Notes: generated by a model not told the origin, from the sequence alone. A stretch of 64,000 nt of DNA from Pseudomonas caricapapayae (GCF_001400735.1 NZ_LJPW01000150.1:39262-103261), one strand, 5' to 3'; counted from the stretch's first letter, positions 37,296 to 47,061 are shown. Translations and numbers: made by a program.

Positions 37296-38630
37296 ATGTT
37301 GAATTCGGTCATCGTAGTAGACGACGAGGCACCCATTCGGCAAGCCGTCGAACAGTGGTTGACGCTGTCGGGGTTCGAGGTGCAAGTCTTCACCCGCGCC
37401 GAGGAGTGCCTGACGCGACTGCCGGAGCATTTTCCCGGAGTCGTCCTGACCGACGTGCGTATGCCGGGCATGAGCGGTCTGGAACTGTTGAGCCGGTTGC
37501 AAGACAAGGATCGGGACCTGCCGGTCATCCTCCTGACCGGCCATGGCGATGTGCCAATGGCTGTGGAGGCGATGCGCGAAGGTGCCTATGACTTTCTCGA
37601 GAAGCCTTTCAGTCCGCAGACCCTTATCAGCAACCTGCGGCGCGCATTGGAGAAACGTCAGCTGGTGCTGGAAAATCGCCGTTTGCATGAACAGGCCGAT
37701 GCAAGGACCCGGCTGGACGCTACGCTGCTCGGCGTTTCACCCAGCCTGCAGGCTCTGCGCCGCCAGGTGCTGGAACTGGCACAATTGCCGGTGAACGTGA
37801 TCATTCGAGGAGAAACCGGCAGCGGCAAGGAGCTGGTCGCTCGCTGTCTCCATGACTTTGGGCCGCGCGCCGGAAAGCCTTTCGTTGCGCTGAACTGTGC
37901 GGCCATTCCGGAGCACTTGTTCGAAGCCGAGTTGTTCGGCCACGAAAGCGGCGCCTTTACCGGCGCACAGGGCAAGCGCATCGGCCGACTGGAGTATGCC
38001 GACGGCGGCACGGTGTTTCTTGACGAAATCGAGAGCATGCCCATGGCGCAACAAGTCAAGCTGCTGCGCGTCTTGCAGGACAAGCGCCTTGAGCGACTGG
38101 GTTCGAATCAGAGCATCGACGTCAACTTGCGGATCATCGCGGCAACCAAGCCGGATTTGCTCGAAGAGGCCCGCGCCGGACGCTTCCGCGAGGATCTGGC
38201 CTATCGGCTGAATGTTGCCGAGCTGCGCCTGCCGCCGCTGCGCGAACGCCTTGAAGACATCGCGCAACTGTTCAGCCATTTCGCCCGGGCTGCTGCCGCG
38301 CGCATGGGGCGCGAAGCGCCTGCCCTGAGTGCCGCGCGCCTGAGCCAGTTGCTCAGCCATGACTGGCCTGGCAACGTGCGCGAACTGGCCAATGCGGCCG
38401 AGCGGCAAGCGCTGGGCCTGGAACCAGCGCCTCTGGAAGCCGCCACACAATGGCAGGGGCAATCCCTGGCGGCGCGTCAGGAAGCTTTCGAAGCTCAATG
38501 CCTGCGCGCTTCACTGAGCCGTCACAAAGGCGATATCAAGGCTGTTCTCAACGAGCTGCAGCTACCCCGAAGGACACTCAACGAGAAAATGCAGCGCCAT
38601 GCCCTGGCACGCGAAATGTTCCTCGGCTGA
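37296..38630 (+). CDS. DctD-like sigma-54 response regulator
   Basis: A 444-aa NtrC-family activator with three parts: a receiver domain with phosphoacceptor Asp53 in LTDVRMPGMSG, an AAA+ domain with GETGSGKE (Walker A), ESGAFTGAQ (sigma-54 contact GAFTGA loop) and GGTVFLDEIE (Walker B), and a Fis-type HTH at the C-terminus. It is six bases after the kinase gene. By family it activates sigma-54 promoters, classically the dctA or dctPQM dicarboxylate uptake genes, which are not next to it here. Confidence 0.9.
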   Translation: MLNSVIVVDDEAPIRQAVEQWLTLSGFEVQVFTRAEECLTRLPEHFPGVVLTDVRMPGMSGLELLSRLQDKDRDLPVILLTGHGDVPMAVEAMREGAYDFLEKPFSPQTLISNLRRALEKRQLVLENRRLHEQADARTRLDATLLGVSPSLQALRRQVLELAQLPVNVIIRGETGSGKELVARCLHDFGPRAGKPFVALNCAAIPEHLFEAELFGHESGAFTGAQGKRIGRLEYADGGTVFLDEIESMPMAQQVKLLRVLQDKRLERLGSNQSIDVNLRIIAATKPDLLEEARAGRFREDLAYRLNVAELRLPPLRERLEDIAQLFSHFARAAAARMGREAPALSAARLSQLLSHDWPGNVRELANAAERQALGLEPAPLEAATQWQGQSLAARQEAFEAQCLRASLSRHKGDIKAVLNELQLPRRTLNEKMQRHALAREMFLG

Positions 38631-38749
38631 CGGCTGCTGACATTCGGTGGGGCTTCTTCTGGCGACAACCGAACATTTCTCGCAGCACCGGGTCTGCATA
38701 CTGTTCACGGCCATATAGGGTCGTGATGGCTGGATAGTTTACAGGCATA

Positions 38750-41227
38750 ATGACATCATGCCCGCCTGGCTATTCCGCTCACTTTGACAGTCCGAAAGAT
38801 GGGGAATTTTCTACCGTGAATACTCCCCTCGACCTCCCACTGGGAGGAGGCGAAATGGGCCGATTTATCCGAGAGACAGACTGGTCGACGTCTGCGCTGG
38901 GACCGAAGCAAGCGTGGCCCGCTGCACTGCTGTCATCAATGAACCTGATGCTCAGTTGCCCCGACAGCATGTACCTGCTTTGGGGGCCGGACTATATCGT
39001 GTTTTTCAATGATGCCTATTCCCAGGTGCTGCCCATCGCAGCCGGGCAGGCCCAAGGGCAACCCATCGCCTCGGTCTGGGGCGATGCCTGGGAGGCCGTG
39101 CGCCCGCTGGCCGAGCAGGCGCTGCTCGGGCACAGCTGCCGGTCCGACAATATCCAGCGCACCATTGTCCGCAACGGCAGGTCCGAGCAGACCTGGTGGT
39201 CGCTGTCCTACTCGCCCCTCTACGGCGACAGCGGCCTGATCGACGGCGTGTTCTGTCGGGTCAACGAAACCACCTCACAGGTGGTCGCCGAAGCCCGACA
39301 AAATGAAAACGAGGCGTTTACCGACCGTGTTCTGTCGAGCATCAATGACTGCATCAAGGTGCTGGACCTTGATTCGCGCCTGACCTTCATGAGCGAAGGC
39401 GGTCAGCGAATAATGGAAGTCAGCGATTTCAATTCGATTCGCGGCTGCCCTTGGCCCGACTTCTGGCAGGACCAGGGCAATCTGGACGCCATCGCTGCGA
39501 TTGAAGCGGCCCGTTCGGGTCAGAACGCCAATTTCATGGGCTCGGCGCAAACCCTGGCGGGCACCGTCAAGTGGTGGCATGTGCAAGTCAGCCCGATTTT
39601 CGGCAAGGACGGCAAACCGGAGAAAATCCTTTGCGTTTCCAGGGACATGACCCAGCTAAGAGACGCTGAACAAGCGCTGATGTCGCTCAACGAGACGCTG
39701 GAGCAGCGTGTGGTCGAGCGCACCCAGGACCGTGATCGTATCTGGCGGCTATCGACTGACCTGATGCTGGTGGCGCAGTTCGACGGCATTATCTCGGCGG
39801 TCAATCCGGCCTGGACCCGAGCCCTTGGCTGGTCGGAGGAACAACTGCTCGACAGCCAGTTTCTGGCGCTTGTGCACCCCGAAGACGTGGATAGCACACT
39901 GGCTGCCATGAGCGGACTTGAAAACGGCCAGACCATTCCTCACTTCAAGAACCGCTATCGTCATCTGGACGGTTCGTACCGCACCATCTCGTGGACCGCA
40001 GTGCCGGACAATCAATTCATCCACGCCGTCGGCCGTGACATTCAGGCCGAAGAAGAGGCCAATGCAGCATTGCGGCTGTCCCAGGATGCCCTGCATCAGG
40101 CGCAGAAACTGGAAGCCATCGGCCAACTCACGGGCGGTGTGGCGCACGATTTCAATAATCTGCTGACAGTGATCCGCTCATGCAGTGACCTGTTGAAATC
40201 GCCGAACCTTGAAGAGCATCGCCGAGTGAAGTACGTCGAGGCCATTTCCAGCACTGTCGACCGGGCGGCGCGCCTCACCGGTCAGTTGCTGGCCTTTGCC
40301 CGCCGTCAGGCCTTGCAACCGGAGGTATTCGATGTCTGCAAGAGCGTGGCGCGCATTGGCGAGATGATGGATACGCTTACCGGCGCACGTATTCAGGTCA
40401 GCATCGACCTGCCTGACGAACCTTGCTTTATCTTTGCCGATGGCAGCCAGTTCGACACTGCGCTGGTCAACATGGTGGTCAACGCCCGCGATGCGATGTC
40501 CGGCGCTGGCCGGCTCAGCATAAAGGTTGAATGCGCAGCCTGCCCCACTGCGGACCGCCCCTCACTCAGTCATGGTGACTATGTGACGGTGTCGCTGACC
40601 GACACCGGCGCGGGGATCGCCAGAGAAAAACTGGGCCTGATCTTTGAACCCTTCTACACCACCAAGAGCGTGGGCCGGGGCACCGGGCTGGGTCTGTCGC
40701 AGGTATTCGGTTTTGCCAAACAATCGGGCGGTGAGGTGCTGGTTGAAAGCGAACTGGGCAGAGGCAGCTGCTTTACGCTGTGCCTGCCCAGCGCAAAAAA
40801 TCATGAAGTCGTATCGGAGGACACACACTGTACCCTCGCTGCAATGCCCGGTCTGTGCGTCCTGATGGTCGAGGACAATCAGGACATCGGCACTTATACA
40901 CGCCCTATGCTTGAGCAACTGGGCTTTCAGGTGCTCTGGGTAACGAGTGGTGCCGAAGCATTGCACGAGCTTTCCGGCAACCCGGAAAACTTTCATGTGG
41001 TGTTCTCGGATATCGCAATGCCGGGCATGAGCGGGCTGGAACTCTACGCTGAAATCGAAGCACGTTATCCGTGGATGCCGGTTGTCCTCACTACTGGCTA
41101 CAGCACTGAGTTTGCGACGATCGCTCAGGATGAAACACACCGCTTCGACCTGTTGCAGAAGCCCTACTCCAGAGAAGATCTGGCGGCAATTCTGCACAGG
41201 GCCGTGAGTCGCACCGGGGATCGATAG
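38750..41227 (+). CDS. PAS-containing hybrid histidine kinase
   Basis: A soluble 825-aa signalling protein. PAS-like domains occupy residues ~35-170 (RFIRETDWSTSALGPKQAWP, a pattern common in pseudomonad orphan kinases), ~180-305 and ~325-440. The kinase core has the phosphoacceptor His466 in GGVAHDFNNLL, the N box with VNARDAMSGAG, the G1 box DTGAGIAREKLG and G2 TKSVGRGTGLGL. A C-terminal receiver has Asp754 in FSDIAMPGMSG. It has no membrane segment, so it probably senses a cytoplasmic signal. No dedicated regulator lies beside it. Confidence 0.85.
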   Translation: MTSCPPGYSAHFDSPKDGEFSTVNTPLDLPLGGGEMGRFIRETDWSTSALGPKQAWPAALLSSMNLMLSCPDSMYLLWGPDYIVFFNDAYSQVLPIAAGQAQGQPIASVWGDAWEAVRPLAEQALLGHSCRSDNIQRTIVRNGRSEQTWWSLSYSPLYGDSGLIDGVFCRVNETTSQVVAEARQNENEAFTDRVLSSINDCIKVLDLDSRLTFMSEGGQRIMEVSDFNSIRGCPWPDFWQDQGNLDAIAAIEAARSGQNANFMGSAQTLAGTVKWWHVQVSPIFGKDGKPEKILCVSRDMTQLRDAEQALMSLNETLEQRVVERTQDRDRIWRLSTDLMLVAQFDGIISAVNPAWTRALGWSEEQLLDSQFLALVHPEDVDSTLAAMSGLENGQTIPHFKNRYRHLDGSYRTISWTAVPDNQFIHAVGRDIQAEEEANAALRLSQDALHQAQKLEAIGQLTGGVAHDFNNLLTVIRSCSDLLKSPNLEEHRRVKYVEAISSTVDRAARLTGQLLAFARRQALQPEVFDVCKSVARIGEMMDTLTGARIQVSIDLPDEPCFIFADGSQFDTALVNMVVNARDAMSGAGRLSIKVECAACPTADRPSLSHGDYVTVSLTDTGAGIAREKLGLIFEPFYTTKSVGRGTGLGLSQVFGFAKQSGGEVLVESELGRGSCFTLCLPSAKNHEVVSEDTHCTLAAMPGLCVLMVEDNQDIGTYTRPMLEQLGFQVLWVTSGAEALHELSGNPENFHVVFSDIAMPGMSGLELYAEIEARYPWMPVVLTTGYSTEFATIAQDETHRFDLLQKPYSREDLAAILHRAVSRTGDR

Positions 41228-41400
41228 TTTTGCGCGGCACCTGAACGCATTGCGCACTCAGGTGCGCAGATGCCAGGCGATCACACTTTTTCGTACCTGC
41301 CTCCTGAATTCGCGAATGCATAAAACGAAGACAACACCGGTTGCCTTGATTCAGAATCACGCAAAACATTGCAACAATCCTCGAGCAGGGAGCATTTTGA

Positions 41401-43095
41401 ATGATCGTCGGTATTGATCTGGGCACCACCAACAGCCTGGTGGCTGTCTGGCGCGACGGCAGCAGCGAGCTGGTTACCAATGCATTGGGCGAAACACTGA
41501 CCCCCAGTGTGGTCGGACTGGACGACGACGGGCAGATTCTGGTCGGTAAAGCGGCGCGCGAACGTCTGCAGACTCACCCGGACAAAACCACGGCGCTGTT
41601 CAAACGTTACATGGGCAGCGCTCAGGAGATTCGCCTGGGATCTGCCACCTATCGTCCTGAAGAGTTGTCGTCGCTGGTCCTCAAAAGCCTGAAAGCCGAC
41701 GTCGAACGGGCGTTTGGCGAACCGGTGACCGAAGCGGTCATCAGCGTCCCGGCCTATTTCAGCGACGCTCAGCGTAAAGCGACGCGTATCGCCGGCGAAC
41801 TGGCGGGGCTGAGGGTCGAAAAGCTCATCAACGAGCCGACAGCGGCGGCCCTGGCGTACGGACTTCACCAAAAGGAAGGCGAAACCTCGTTTCTGGTCTT
41901 CGACCTGGGCGGCGGCACGTTCGACATCTCGATCCTCGAACTCTTCGACGGCGTAATGGAAGTGCGAGCCAGTGCGGGCGACAACTTTCTGGGTGGCGAA
42001 GACTTCGATCGTCTGCTGGTCGAGCACTTTCTCGACCTGCACCGCGATGAGCGAGACTTTCCTGGCAAAGAGCTGGTGACGCCCAGCCTGCGGCGTGAGG
42101 CCGAGCGGGTGCGCAAGGCGCTGGGTCAGGAAAACAGTGCCGACTTCGTGCTCCGCCATGCCGACCGCGAGTGGCGCAAGACACTCTCTCAAGAGCAGAT
42201 GAACGATCTGTTTGCGCCTCTGCTGGCCCGCCTGCGCGCGCCCATCGAGCGCGCCCTGCGCGATGCAAAGATCCGCGTGGCGGATCTGGACGAAATCCTG
42301 CTGGTGGGCGGAACCACGCGCATGCCGCTGATCCGGAAACTGGCCGCCGGGATGTTCGGGCGCTTTCCGGCCATCACGCTCAACCCGGATGAAGTCGTTG
42401 CACAGGGTGCCGCGATTCAGGCTGCACTCAAGCAGCGCGATGCGGCGCTGGAAGAAGTCGTGCTGACCGACGTGTGCCCCTACACGCTGGGTATCGAAAC
42501 CACACAATACGTATTCAATGGCTACCAGTCGGGTCATTACCTCCCGATCATCGAGCGCAACAGTGTGGTGCCTGTCAGTCGGGTGCGTACCGTCAACACG
42601 GTTGCCGATAATCAGGAACACGTTCTGTTGAGAATCTTCCAGGGGGAGAGCCGCCTGGTCAAAGACAACATTGCACTGGGCGAACTGAATATTCCTGTGC
42701 CGAAGGCCAAGGCTGGCGAGGTCGAACTGGACGTGCGCTTCACGTATGACAACAACGGCCTGCTGGAGGCCGATGTGCGAATCCAGATGACCGGCGAAAG
42801 TCATAAGCTGGTCATCGAGAACAACCCTGGCGTCATGACACCCGCCGAGATCCGTGAGCGACTCAAGGTGCTGGAAGCGCTCAAGGTTCACCCGCGTGAG
42901 CAACAGGTCAACACTCACCTGACGGCACGTCTGGAAAGGCTCTATCAGGAGTATCTGGGCGAGGCGCGCGAAACCATCGGTGTCTGGGCCGCACAATTTC
43001 AGCGCGTGCTGGAAACCCAGGACGACCGGCAGATCAATGAATTGCGCAAACAGCTCGAGCAGGAAGCAGACCGTTTCGAACAAGGTGAATGGTGA
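41401..43095 (+). CDS. hscC: Hsp70-family chaperone HscC
   Basis: A 564-aa Hsp70. The nucleotide-binding domain shows GIDLGTTNSLVAV (residues 4-16), VPAYFSDAQRKATRIAGELAGL, NEPTAAALAYG and FDLGGGTFDISI. A substrate domain follows, without the long EEVD-type tail. It is shorter than DnaK and matches the HscC branch. Its stop overlaps the start of the J-domain gene at 43089, so the pair is co-translated. HscC in E. coli works with DjlB/DjlC J-proteins (established). Confidence 0.92.
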   Translation: MIVGIDLGTTNSLVAVWRDGSSELVTNALGETLTPSVVGLDDDGQILVGKAARERLQTHPDKTTALFKRYMGSAQEIRLGSATYRPEELSSLVLKSLKADVERAFGEPVTEAVISVPAYFSDAQRKATRIAGELAGLRVEKLINEPTAAALAYGLHQKEGETSFLVFDLGGGTFDISILELFDGVMEVRASAGDNFLGGEDFDRLLVEHFLDLHRDERDFPGKELVTPSLRREAERVRKALGQENSADFVLRHADREWRKTLSQEQMNDLFAPLLARLRAPIERALRDAKIRVADLDEILLVGGTTRMPLIRKLAAGMFGRFPAITLNPDEVVAQGAAIQAALKQRDAALEEVVLTDVCPYTLGIETTQYVFNGYQSGHYLPIIERNSVVPVSRVRTVNTVADNQEHVLLRIFQGESRLVKDNIALGELNIPVPKAKAGEVELDVRFTYDNNGLLEADVRIQMTGESHKLVIENNPGVMTPAEIRERLKVLEALKVHPREQQVNTHLTARLERLYQEYLGEARETIGVWAAQFQRVLETQDDRQINELRKQLEQEADRFEQGEW

Positions 43096-43619
43096 CGGCA
43101 ATGGACTGCTGGAGCGTGCTGGACCTTGGGCACGATGCCGATGAGCGCAGCATCAAGCGCCAATACGCCAGACTGCTGAAAACCACGCGACCCGACGACG
43201 ATCCGGTCGCCTTTCAGACACTGCGCGATGCTTACGAGCAAGCGCTGGACTTGGCTAGAAACCGTGCCGAAGACGATGACGAGGGCAGCGACACCTGGTC
43301 ATCCACCGGCCAGGAACATCCATCGCAGACGTTCGACACGCCGGTGTCATTGGCCCGGCCGGAACATCGAGCGGTACTCCAGGCATTCGACATGGCCGAG
43401 CCCCCGGCCCGTCCTGCAGTAGAACTGAGCTGGTACGAGCAAGCCTGTCAGACCACACCGGAAAACCTGCATTCACAACGTCAGATTGCTCAGAATCAGG
43501 GCTGCGATGAGCTTTTCCAGCAACATCTTGCCCGACGCTGCCTGCTGGACCCCGAGGACAATCAGGCACTGATCAAGGCAGCGGTTGAACAACTGCAATG
43601 GCTGACACCCTGGCAATAA
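43089..43619 (+). pseudogene. J-domain partner of HscC, N-terminal part, ended by in-frame stop
   Basis: A 176-aa J-domain protein. CWSVLDLGHDADERSIKRQYARLLKTTRPDDDP holds the J helices (the usual His-Pro-Asp is replaced by Arg-Pro-Asp, as in some DjlB/C-like proteins). It ends at TAA 43617-43619. Reading past this codon in the same frame gives VQLRAHQSHRLTQALLDGSL and then the downstream membrane protein, without any shift. So one ancestral gene of about 548 codons (43089-44735) has probably been split by a single nonsense change. Alternatively the two halves may be separate by design, or TAA may be a sequencing error. Confidence 0.7.
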
Positions 43620-43685
43620 GTACAGCTCAGGGCGCATCAGTCGCATCGGCTGACCCAGGCACTGCTGGACGGCTCGCTCGGGCCA

Positions 43686-44735
43686 TTGCATGCCTTGCTC
43701 GAGCGCAACGAAGAGCGCGCCTTCCTCGACGCACTCACGGCTCTCCGGCAACAGCCCTGGCTGACATCATTCGATCGCCAGGAGCAGCTTGAGCAGTGGG
43801 TCATGACGCTGCTGCTCAATAACCATGACTGGTCCCCTGCCCTGTTCGAACGTTTGAGCAGTCTCTTTGGCTGGGATCAGAAACATGATGTGTATGCCGG
43901 GCCGCTTTCCCTGTGGATGAACCTGGTCCAGCGCTGCGAGAAGAAAGCATTCATCGCCCGTCAGCAGCAATTGCTCGCTGCCCAAGGTGACACCCCTGAG
44001 GCCATCGCAGCACGTCTTCTTCTGCAACCGCCGCCACTGGACGAACGGCTGCGTCTGGCAAGGCACGGCGACGAAACCCTGTGGCAAGCCTGCGAAAAGC
44101 TCGCCTCCGACCTGATTCACCGGTTCCCGGATGCAATGGAAGCGTTTCCAGACGCAGATGTGCAGTCCTGGCGAGAATTACCGCAACAGGCGTCCTTCAA
44201 CCCTAATCTCCGGGCCTATTTTTTCGGCGCACTGGTGATCCTGACGAATGCATTGCTGGACCCTTCCAGCATCAAGGCCACCTGGTACGAAGTAGCTGGC
44301 GTCGCGCTGACTGCGCCGGTGTTCCTGCTGCTTGTGATTTACGTGTTCATGTCGTTCTGGCGCACTTTCGCCGAGCGCGTCAAAACGGTGGACATGCGCT
44401 GGAGCGAGCGCCTGCTGCCCGACTGCCTGAGCTGGCCAGGCCATCAGGCACTGATACTGCGCCACGGTATTCCAGTGGTTACCCTGAGCTACGTCGTCCT
44501 GCAGGCAGGGCCGGTACTGACGGCGCTGTATGGCATCGTTCTGCTGCTGTGGATCGTGCTGTCGCCGTACCGCATATCCGGTTTTCAGGACGCCATCTCT
44601 GCCAGGACCGGAGGCTGGGACAGCGTGAAAGCCTACTGCGTAAAAAACACCTTCAAGGGGATCATGATCCTTCTAGGCCTGATGCTCGCCTTCGTGGTGG
44701 GCGTGATCGTTTTCGGCCCTGCACGCGGGCACTGA
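43686..44735 (+). CDS. C-terminal membrane part of the J-domain protein
   Basis: A 349-aa open frame (TTG start if translated alone) continuing the same frame as the J-domain segment after one TAA. It has a helical N-terminal half and three to four transmembrane segments (about residues 175-195, 205-235, 265-295 and 320-345). This is the layout of DjlB/DjlC-like proteins, which anchor a J domain to the inner membrane. It would need its own initiation or readthrough to be made now. No clear ribosome site is seen before 43686. Confidence 0.6.
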   Translation: MHALLERNEERAFLDALTALRQQPWLTSFDRQEQLEQWVMTLLLNNHDWSPALFERLSSLFGWDQKHDVYAGPLSLWMNLVQRCEKKAFIARQQQLLAAQGDTPEAIAARLLLQPPPLDERLRLARHGDETLWQACEKLASDLIHRFPDAMEAFPDADVQSWRELPQQASFNPNLRAYFFGALVILTNALLDPSSIKATWYEVAGVALTAPVFLLLVIYVFMSFWRTFAERVKTVDMRWSERLLPDCLSWPGHQALILRHGIPVVTLSYVVLQAGPVLTALYGIVLLLWIVLSPYRISGFQDAISARTGGWDSVKAYCVKNTFKGIMILLGLMLAFVVGVIVFGPARGH

Positions 44736-44755
44736 TCTCGAGCCGATGCCCATCG

Positions 44756-44800
44756 GCAAGAATCCGCTTATCCGATATGCCCGGATAAGCGGATTCTTGC
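44756..44800. repeat. Perfect 19-bp palindrome (terminator-like)
   Basis: GCAAGAATCCGCTTATCCG at 44756-44774 is followed by a 7-base loop and its exact reverse complement at 44782-44800. It lies just after the J-domain/membrane gene. There is no T run, so it could be a rho-independent terminator variant, an mRNA-stabilising hairpin or a REP-like element. Confidence 0.8.
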
Positions 44801-44920
44801 TCACCAAAATCGCTCAACCGCTCTGCAACAGGCCCCGACGGTGTGGCACAGCTCCTGCTATGGAACGGGTCAGGGCAACGCATGCCCCTCTAAAAATAAA
44901 TAATGAAATCAAGGAACACC

Positions 44921-46246
44921 ATGGACACTTCCAACCCCGCCTCCAACGGGCCGGCTGCCAGCATCGCCGGTCAGAAAACCACCTCCAGCCGCCTGAAATC
45001 CATTTTCAGCGGCTCAGTCGGCAACATGGTCGAGTGGTACGACTGGTACGTCTACGCCGCTTTCTCGCTGTACTTCGCCAAAGCGTTTTTCCCCAAGGGC
45101 GACACCACCGCGCAGTTGCTCAACACCGCTGCAATCTTTGCGGTCGGCTTTCTGATGCGGCCTATCGGCGGCTGGCTGATGGGGCTCTACGCTGACTACA
45201 AGGGACGCAAGGCTGCGCTGATGGCATCGGTGCTGCTGATGTGTTTCGGCTCGCTGATCATTGCCCTGACACCCGGCTATGAAAGCATCGGTGTCGGTGC
45301 CCCTATCCTGCTGGTGTTTGCCCGACTGCTCCAGGGTCTGTCTGTCGGCGGTGAATATGGCACCTCGGCCACCTACCTCAGCGAAATGGCGACCAAGGAA
45401 CGTCGCGGCTTCTTTTCCAGCTTTCAGTACGTCACGCTGATTTCCGGCCAGCTCATCGCACTGGGCGTATTGATTGTGCTGCAGCAGACGCTGACCACCG
45501 AGCAACTGTACGCCTGGGGCTGGCGTATCCCGTTTGTCATCGGAGCACTGTGTGCGGTAGTGGCGCTGTTTCTGCGCCGTGGCATGGAAGAAACCGAGTC
45601 GTTCACACGCAAGAAAAAGGAAAAGTCCAAGGAAAGCCTGATGCGCACCTTGATGCGCCATCCCAAGGAACTGATGACGGTAGTCGGCCTGACCATGGGC
45701 GGAACACTGGCTTTCTACACCTACACCACCTACATGCAGAAGTACCTGGTCAACACCGTCGGCATGAGCATCACCGACTCGACCTCGATATCTGCAGCGA
45801 CATTGTTTCTGTTCATGCTGTTGCAACCTGTCATTGGCGCGCTGTCCGACAAGGTCGGGCGTCGTCCGATCCTGATTGCGTTTGGTGTATTGGGAACGCT
45901 GTGTACCGTGCCGATCCTGACCACGCTGCATACCATCGATACCTGGTGGGGCGCGTTCTTCCTGATCATGGCGGCACTGATCATCGTCAGTGGCTACACC
46001 TCGATCAACGCAGTAGTCAAAGCCGAGCTGTTTCCGACTGAAATCCGCGCACTGGGTGTCGGCCTGCCTTACGCCCTGACCGTCTCGATCTTCGGGGGTA
46101 CAGCGGAATACATCGCACTGTGGTTCAAGAGCATCGGCATGGAAACCGGTTACTACTGGTATGTCACCGCTTGTATCGCCTGCTCGCTGCTGGTGTATGT
46201 GTTCATGAAAGACACGCGCAAGCACTCACGTATCGAAACTGACTGA
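44921..46246 (+). CDS. kgtP: Alpha-ketoglutarate permease (MHS family MFS)
   Basis: A 441-aa proton symporter with twelve transmembrane segments. Its N-terminus (GNMVEWYDWYVYAAFSLYFAK), motif A region LMGLYADYKGRKAAL and RLLQGLSVGGEYGTSATYLSE follow the KgtP pattern. The start at 44921 is preceded by AAGGA; the ATG at 44903 is not. It imports 2-oxoglutarate with protons (family knowledge). A 14-bp palindrome follows at 46265-46300. Confidence 0.9.
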   Translation: MDTSNPASNGPAASIAGQKTTSSRLKSIFSGSVGNMVEWYDWYVYAAFSLYFAKAFFPKGDTTAQLLNTAAIFAVGFLMRPIGGWLMGLYADYKGRKAALMASVLLMCFGSLIIALTPGYESIGVGAPILLVFARLLQGLSVGGEYGTSATYLSEMATKERRGFFSSFQYVTLISGQLIALGVLIVLQQTLTTEQLYAWGWRIPFVIGALCAVVALFLRRGMEETESFTRKKKEKSKESLMRTLMRHPKELMTVVGLTMGGTLAFYTYTTYMQKYLVNTVGMSITDSTSISAATLFLFMLLQPVIGALSDKVGRRPILIAFGVLGTLCTVPILTTLHTIDTWWGAFFLIMAALIIVSGYTSINAVVKAELFPTEIRALGVGLPYALTVSIFGGTAEYIALWFKSIGMETGYYWYVTACIACSLLVYVFMKDTRKHSRIETD

Positions 46247-46264
46247 TCGCACCTCATGACACAA

Positions 46265-46300
46265 CATGAATGGCATGCGCTACCCGGCATGCCATTCATG
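46265..46300. repeat. Perfect 14-bp palindrome after kgtP
   Basis: CATGAATGGCATGC at 46265-46278, an 8-base loop, then GCATGCCATTCATG at 46287-46300. It lies about 20 bases after the kgtP stop; probably an end-of-transcript hairpin. Confidence 0.75.
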
Positions 46301-46704
46301 AAGCTCTGCGCTTTTAGCGGACCTTCGGATGCAGCGCAACGCGTAAGATGCGTAACTCACTATCCATCCTGTCGATACAGCTGCGTAAAAGGGTGCCGAC
46401 TTTCTTACAGCACCTGCAACAAAGTGTTTCAAGTTAGTGCACTTTTAAATCGATAATTTGCGTTAACACATTGAAAAAACTGCAGTTTCAGTTTGTCAAG
46501 AGGGTTTATTGCAAGGTTTTTCAAAATACGCACCCTAATGAAGCAATACCACCCAAGAAGCCCGAAATCGGAGCATCACAGGCAACTATCATTTTTAGCG
46601 ATGATCGCTAGCACTCCTATTAACTTCTTAATAATCCGCTGGCGCGTAGCATTGCCTCCATACCGGGATGACAACTCACCCCGACACTCATTGGAGACAT
46701 CATC
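46301..46704. other. Non-coding region before the tandem-repeat gene
   Basis: About 400 bp, AT-rich, without a convincing gene. It must hold the promoter of the repeat protein; the region 46430-46520 has AT-rich elements that could be a promoter. Nothing else is identified. Confidence 0.4.
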
Positions 46705-47061
46705 ATGAAAACTTCTAAATTGATCTTTGGCCTGGCGTTCTCTGTTCTGGCTTCCAGCGCATTTGCACTTCCAGCCCTCAACGTTCACAACGACTTGTCC
46801 AGCTCGACTGTGGTGGCCGAAGGCGGCACCAAGCACACTAACGTCGGTTCGATCCGCGTAGCCGCTGACGGTGCAGACCGTGTGGGACCAAATCGTCAGG
46901 CTGCCGACGGTGCAGATCACGTCGGTGCCAATCGTCTGGCGGCTGACGGTGCGGACCGTGTCGGTGCAAACCGCCAGGCTGCCGACGGTGCAGACCATGT
47001 CGGTGCCAATCGTCTGGCTGCTGACGGTGCAGATCGTGTAGGTGCCAATCGTCTGGGCTGA
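46705..47061 (+). CDS. Secreted protein with five 13-residue tandem repeats
   Basis: A 118-aa protein with a clear Sec signal peptide (MKTSKLIFGLAFSVLASSAFA, cleavage after Ala21). Residues 53-117 are five tandem 13-residue units of the form AADGAD[R/H]VG[A/P]NR[Q/L]. Odd and even units alternate (R...Q then H...L), which suggests doubling of a two-unit (78-bp) block. The mature protein is small, hydrophilic and rich in Asp, Gly, Ala and Asn; it would be exported to the periplasm or beyond. Similar repeat proteins occur in other Pseudomonas under uninformative names. Function unknown. Confidence 0.85.
   Translation: MKTSKLIFGLAFSVLASSAFALPALNVHNDLSSSTVVAEGGTKHTNVGSIRVAADGADRVGPNRQAADGADHVGANRLAADGADRVGANRQAADGADHVGANRLAADGADRVGANRLG
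46861..47055 (+). repeat. 39-bp tandem repeat array inside the secreted-protein gene
   Basis: Five 39-bp in-frame units encode the AADGAD... repeats. Synonymous differences between units show they are not a recent slip, and the encoded protein pattern has been kept. Such arrays change copy number between strains by recombination. Confidence 0.9.

Noticed and set aside
41281..43101. 606-aa minus-strand open frame opposite hscC
   Set aside because: It is the mirror of a highly conserved Hsp70 gene in GC-rich DNA, has no family sequence and arises from codon bias.
45014..46225. 403-aa minus-strand open frame opposite kgtP
   Set aside because: Antisense to a membrane transporter; composition (His, Gln, Arg) is that of a reverse-frame artefact.
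46861..47055. Possible CRISPR array (regular ~39-bp repeat)
   Set aside because: Units are contiguous without spacers and encode a protein in frame.
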